This document shows, piece by piece, positions 62,701 to 64,000 of a DNA stretch of 64,000 nt (position 1 is the first letter of the stretch; each line of letters starts with the position of its first letter). Both the position numbers and the translations under genes were made by a program. The stretch covers positions 70,709,077 through 70,773,076 of the forward strand of contig OY744608.1 of NCBI GenBank assembly GCA_963556255.1, written 5' to 3'. The DNA comes from Allolobophora icterica (lineage: Eukaryota > Annelida > Clitellata > Crassiclitellata > Lumbricidae). The notes below the pieces were generated by a model, which saw nothing but the letters and a program-made list of their open reading frames with translations, ran no database searches and was not told the DNA's origin.

Positions 62701-63236
62701 GCAATTACCATTACCATCTGATTTATTAGCTTCCCAGATTTTTCTTGACCTTATTTCAGTTCCTCAACTGTTTGGCAGGTCAACCTTCACTCTAAACATT
62801 TTGAGGATTACACAACTCAATGGCTCATCGTCAACTCTGATGGGGTTATGGCTGGATTGTGCCCGTGGTCATGAAAGGAGTGTGTGTCAACGTGATGAGT
62901 TCATTCACAGTCGATTGCTGCTAGAGTTTGGCAGCTGCTGATAGCAACCAACGCTAAGAGATGAAACAGCTTCAATGACGTTGTTTCAAGACTAGTTCTT
63001 CATGATTTGACGATTACAGTGACAATCCATGACTGTTTACTGGCATATTATGCGTTATAGATGCTGTAAGTAAAGAAATTGTGTTGTATCTTTCAGTGCA
63101 CATTGCTGACAACGTGGATCGAGATGACCCCGATTATCTGCTCGCTCTCGAGAAGGAAACTGCGATCCTGCAAAAGCGAATCGAGGCCTGCAAATCACGA
63201 ATCATGATCGTCACTTGCTTTGACGTCACCTCATAG
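50371..63236 (+). CDS. KIF26: KIF26-family atypical kinesin (13 exons, N-terminus missing)
   Basis: The exons at 50371-50744, 51778-51958, 52480-52668, 53197-53290, 54105-54302, 54891-55043, 55330-55422, 55971-56109, 56488-56653, 58050-60924, 61252-61475, 62094-62220 and 63097-63236 join in phase to 1650 codons plus TAG. Residues 1-185 are a Ser/Gly-rich linker, 186-529 the kinesin-like motor, 530-1562 a long disordered tail, and 1563-1650 a coiled coil and conserved C-terminus. In animals KIF26 proteins bind microtubules but lack measurable ATPase activity. They act in signalling and cell guidance (KIF26A with GRB2/RET signalling, KIF26B in Wnt5a-ROR signalling, VAB-8 in worm cell migration). 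The degenerate motor motifs here agree. The orthologue group is confident; A/B subtype is not meaningful in an invertebrate. All introns are GT-AG except the proposed GC-AG intron after 60924. The N-terminal Cys-rich region was not located. Confidence 0.93.
50800..50890. repeat. ACAG repeat in intron
   Basis: CAGACAGACACAG units 55 bases after the 50744 donor. Confidence 0.9.
51488..51620 (-). mobile_element. LINE 3'-end remnant, antisense in intron
   Basis: CATTTATAAAGCGCTACTTC reads on the - strand as a GCGCTTTATAAATG tail. Little else is recognisable. Confidence 0.4.
51778..51958 (+). CDS. KIF26: KIF26-like exon: AAQK-SSKKKKH segment
   Basis: Acceptor GATCTAG; donor GGAAAG followed by GTTACT. 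Encodes [15 protein letters not shown], then [20 protein letters not shown], a segment I recognise as diagnostic of KIF26 just before the motor. Ends in phase 0 with Gly-Lys. The donor is embedded in a tandem repeat that supplies look-alike donors. Confidence 0.95.
51951..52045. repeat. Three tandem units spanning a splice donor
   Basis: TTACTTTCACTTTCGTTCTT recurs three times; each copy is preceded by TCTGGAAAG-G, TCTGAAAAC-G or TCTGGAAA-G. The first of these is the real exon end at 51958. Confidence 0.85.
52165..52290 (+). mobile_element. tRNA-derived SINE, family 2
   Basis: TTTAGTGGTTAACGTGCTGG is A-box-like; GCAGGTTCAAATCCCCTCCAG contains a perfect B box and the CTCCAGGGCAG shared with 31528-31660. 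Sense orientation in the intron. Confidence 0.65.
52480..52668 (+). CDS. KIF26: KIF26-like exon: motor beta-1 region
   Basis: Acceptor TTGACGACAG; donor CCACTG followed by GTAATC. Residues 186-248: [10 protein letters not shown] opens the motor domain (canonical kinesins have VxVRxRP), and [13 protein letters not shown] corresponds to the usual FxFDxVF block. Phase 0 at both ends. Confidence 0.96.
52780..52945. repeat. ACCT/TTCCAACC degenerate array
   Basis: CCTACCTACC and CTTCCAACCTAC units; the overlapping open frame is low-complexity. Confidence 0.85.
53197..53290 (+). CDS. KIF26: KIF26-like exon: first half of P-loop
   Basis: Acceptor TCTCTTTCAG; donor GGATCG followed by GTAGGC. Residues 249-279 plus one base. 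[20 protein letters not shown] ends it; the P-loop is split by the intron after the first base of Gly280. Confidence 0.96.
53320..53514. repeat. 23-bp GC-rich minisatellite, 8.5 copies
   Basis: Unit GCTTATTGGCCCCGGTCCCAGAG. Variant endings AGAG, ATAT and AGCG partly alternate. It begins 30 bases after the donor at 53290. Confidence 0.96.
53575..53890 (-). mobile_element. LINE C-terminus and 3' end, antisense
   Basis: On the - strand: [20 protein letters not shown] and RSRLKNSSF, decayed L2/CR1-like RT C-terminus, followed by a UTR ending GTGCTATAGAAGTTCTTAG. Confidence 0.75.
53980..54020 (-). mobile_element. LINE tail remnant, antisense
   Basis: AACATTTATGTAGCTCCGTT followed by TTAAGAGAAGC resembles the tails at 35872 and 55494. 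Confidence 0.35.
54105..54302 (+). CDS. KIF26: KIF26-like exon: GKTYTM to alpha-2
   Basis: Acceptor TTTTGAAG; donor CATCAG followed by GTCGGT. Begins [19 protein letters not shown]. With the previous exon the P-loop reads GHARIGKT, lacking the consensus G-x-T-G-S-G-K-T spacing residues. [17 protein letters not shown] and [13 protein letters not shown] are strong KIF26 signatures. Confidence 0.97.
54430..54690. repeat. TCTG/TTTCTCTC pyrimidine-rich array
   Basis: GTCT units, then TTTCTCTCTTTCTGTC units, then GGCTGTATCTGT units. Confidence 0.9.
54891..55043 (+). CDS. KIF26: KIF26-like exon: [15 protein letters not shown] block
   Basis: Acceptor ACGGTTTCAG; donor TTCCCG followed by GTCAGA. Carries [19 protein letters not shown] and [17 protein letters not shown], nearly invariant in the family. 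Phase 1 in and out. Confidence 0.97.
55330..55422 (+). CDS. KIF26: KIF26-like exon: switch I region
   Basis: Acceptor AAACCACAG; donor AATGGAG followed by GTATGA. Encodes [25 protein letters not shown] takes the place of the switch I SSRSH motif of active kinesins, so two switch serines are absent. Confidence 0.95.
55490..55775 (-). mobile_element. LINE C-terminus and 3' end, antisense
   Basis: The - strand frame at 55542-55766 has [18 protein letters not shown], the RT C-terminal block; the 3' tail reads GAGGAGCTATATAAATTTGT. Confidence 0.8.
55971..56109 (+). CDS. KIF26: KIF26-like exon: switch II region
   Basis: Acceptor TTGTCATAG; donor TTACAG followed by GTAATC. Encodes [14 protein letters not shown], where ordinary kinesins have the DLAGSE switch II; the glycine is displaced and the glutamate absent. 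[20 protein letters not shown] follows and matches the microtubule-binding alpha-4 region. Confidence 0.96.
56380..56452 (-). mobile_element. SINE family 1 tail, antisense
   Basis: ACAATACAACTGTATCTGAT, GGCCCTCCTTGCGAAGCTCG and GAAGTGCACACGACC, the same order as the tail at 45800-45870. The head is missing. Confidence 0.65.
56488..56653 (+). CDS. KIF26: KIF26-like exon: end of motor domain
   Basis: Acceptor GTTGGTGCAG; donor TCGAAG followed by [41 protein letters not shown] and [14 protein letters not shown] close the motor at about residue 529, ending in a basic neck-like stretch. Confidence 0.96.
56935..57205 (-). mobile_element. LINE C-terminus and 3' end, antisense
   Basis: On the - strand: [12 protein letters not shown], then [16 protein letters not shown], decayed RT C-terminus with a stop, followed by GCGTTAGAAATGTTTATAAT and a TAA-rich tail. 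Confidence 0.7.
57700..58015 (-). mobile_element. LINE C-terminus and 3' end, antisense
   Basis: The - strand frame at 57738-58010 contains [20 protein letters not shown] and [11 protein letters not shown]; the tail is GAGGCGCTTTATAAATTTCT. It ends only about 35 bases before the 58050 exon. Confidence 0.8.
58050..60924 (+). CDS. KIF26: KIF26-like 2.9-kb exon: disordered tail
   Basis: Acceptor TACTGCAATAG. Encodes residues 530-1487. It opens [17 protein letters not shown], then [17 protein letters not shown] and [12 protein letters not shown], all family hallmarks. The rest is Ser/Thr/Asp/Glu-rich, then Ser/Lys/Pro-rich after about residue 1190. It ends [15 protein letters not shown] and a basic [12 protein letters not shown]. 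Three [ST]xIP-like motifs are visible (residues 605, 764, 1224). The frame runs to TAG at 60927-60929. I end the exon at 60924 because the following exon continues the family alignment and joins in phase there. Confidence 0.88.
61113..61195. repeat. CATA repeat in last-but-two intron
   Basis: About 18 CATA units immediately upstream of the acceptor of the 61252 exon. Confidence 0.95.
61252..61475 (+). CDS. KIF26: KIF26-like exon: [15 protein letters not shown] block
   Basis: Acceptor TGTGCGTGCAG; donor GCGGAG followed by GTAAGA. Residues 1488-1562, containing [19 protein letters not shown], which corresponds to the vertebrate segment PFEIKxYxIDDVERLQ near the C-terminus. It needs one base (G) from the preceding exon, which the junction at 60924 supplies. 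Confidence 0.92.
61540..61800 (-). mobile_element. LINE 3' UTR, antisense, decayed
   Basis: AAGGCAGCAACCGATGGCAC, then CAGTCGCTAAGATAGAGAGG and CAGGCTGTGGTGGATAAGCA, match 19575-19670 in order. Confidence 0.65.
62094..62220 (+). CDS. KIF26: KIF26-like exon: coiled coil
   Basis: Acceptor TTTCCTCAG; donor ACGACT followed by [24 protein letters not shown] and [14 protein letters not shown]; heptad-like leucines suggest a short coiled coil. Phase 0 in, phase 1 out. Confidence 0.92.
62365..62440 (-). mobile_element. LINE 3'-end remnant, antisense
   Basis: CTCCAAATTTCTAAAGCACC followed by GCGCAGGGCACC and TTTTTCACGAGTGCTG; near match to 18303-18375. Confidence 0.5.
63097..63236 (+). CDS. KIF26: KIF26-like terminal exon
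   Basis: Acceptor [30 protein letters not shown] and [16 protein letters not shown] then TAG. The terminal CKxxxMxxTCFDxxS motif is the hallmark C-terminus of KIF26A/B, which fixes both family and end of the protein. Confidence 0.96.
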
Positions 63237-64000
63237 AACAACTTCTGGTCGACGATGCGTGAAGAACCAACAGACCGTGACAGTGACATCACGTGTGGCA
63301 GTGCCATTGCTTTGTTGCTGGGAAATTTAACGTGCTATAACATGGAATAACATCTAAGGTCTCTCGGCTGGATTGTTTAACGCGTCCTCCTCCTCTGTAG
63401 TTTCAACATCAACTCATCAGTAGTTTCAACATTGACTCATCATCTTTCTGTTGCACAGGATTCATTGTTAGGACGAAGTTTGTCCCATAGCGTAATGCAG
63501 AATATATAGAATTCGTTGTTTAGGACGATGTCACATGTGCTTCTTCTTCGTGGTGACATGTGTCGTGTCTTCAACTGGGTTCATTTCTGGTGTTTTGTTC
63601 TGTCATTGCTTGGACCTTAGAAGACAGTTTGCTGATTTCTTTGCGATTACGCGTGGTTCCGAAATTTTATTTTACATGCAGCATATTTAGATGCGATAGT
63701 CCTCCTTATGATCGACTCAGTTTCATTCTCGATTGTCATTCACTGCTAATGACAATTCATTTCAAAGGAATCTTCCATTTTTTATTGCATCTTAGGGTCA
63801 TTTAATTTAAGTTTGTCTTTTTACGTCGACCGTTCTACTTGTCGAGACCAGTCAGTCCATTTTCTATGCAGTTTTGCAGTTTTTGATGCATACATTTTAT
63901 ACAAGCTTTTTTGAAAAAGTTTTGTTGTCAAATCGACGCCAGTGAGTGTTTTTCTAAAGTTTTCTAAACCATCTTTGTAGCTGTAAGCTTTTGACTTTCT
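63237..64000 (+). other. KIF26: 3' UTR, runs off the window
   Basis: No AATAAA polyadenylation signal was found between the stop and the window edge, so the transcript probably continues beyond 64000. No other feature seen. Confidence 0.5.

Overview
The window is nuclear DNA of an animal. It has GT-AG introns, non-LTR retrotransposons with reverse transcriptase, tRNA-derived SINEs, very dense microsatellites and one multi-exon gene. The repeat style (truncated LINE ends carrying a GCGC-TATA-AAT type tail, long GA, GT, CATA, GGAT and ACAG arrays) suggests a marine invertebrate, perhaps a mollusc or another spiralian. This is a judgement from texture, not a demonstrated identification.

The only confidently coding locus is on the + strand at about 48.3-63.2 kb: the 3' three quarters of a KIF26-family atypical kinesin gene (relatives are vertebrate KIF26A/KIF26B and C. 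elegans VAB-8). Thirteen exons from 50371 to 63236 join in perfect phase into 1650 codons ending in TAG. A fourteenth upstream exon (48262-48472) fits in phase but is supported only by splice sites, phase and composition. The exons encode a Ser/Gly/Pro-rich linker, a motor domain with degenerate nucleotide-binding motifs, a 2.9-kb exon for the disordered tail, and a short coiled coil with the family C-terminus. The true N-terminus (family Cys-rich part) was not found. The 3' UTR runs off the right edge.

The left 48 kb holds no gene I can recognise. Its layout is: a 5'-truncated LINE with an intact RT core (1.7-3.2 kb); a near-perfect 2.36-kb inverted repeat (5.8-8.2 kb) that looks like two copies of one DNA-transposon-like unit placed head to head; a decayed L2/CR1-like LINE (11.3-11.8 kb); a 95-bp tandem repeat (14.6-14.95 kb); then a long run of microsatellites and minisatellites with LINE and SINE fragments. 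At 45.5-46.1 kb a LINE fragment is nested inside a SINE and flanked by a 10-bp target-site duplication.

Inside the KIF26 introns every LINE 3' end I could orient is antisense to the gene. Two introns also carry tandem repeats beside a splice donor. The most notable gene-structure point is the junction after the 2.9-kb exon. The reading frame there hits TAG, but a GC donor overlapping that stop would join in phase to a downstream exon that clearly continues the family's C-terminus.
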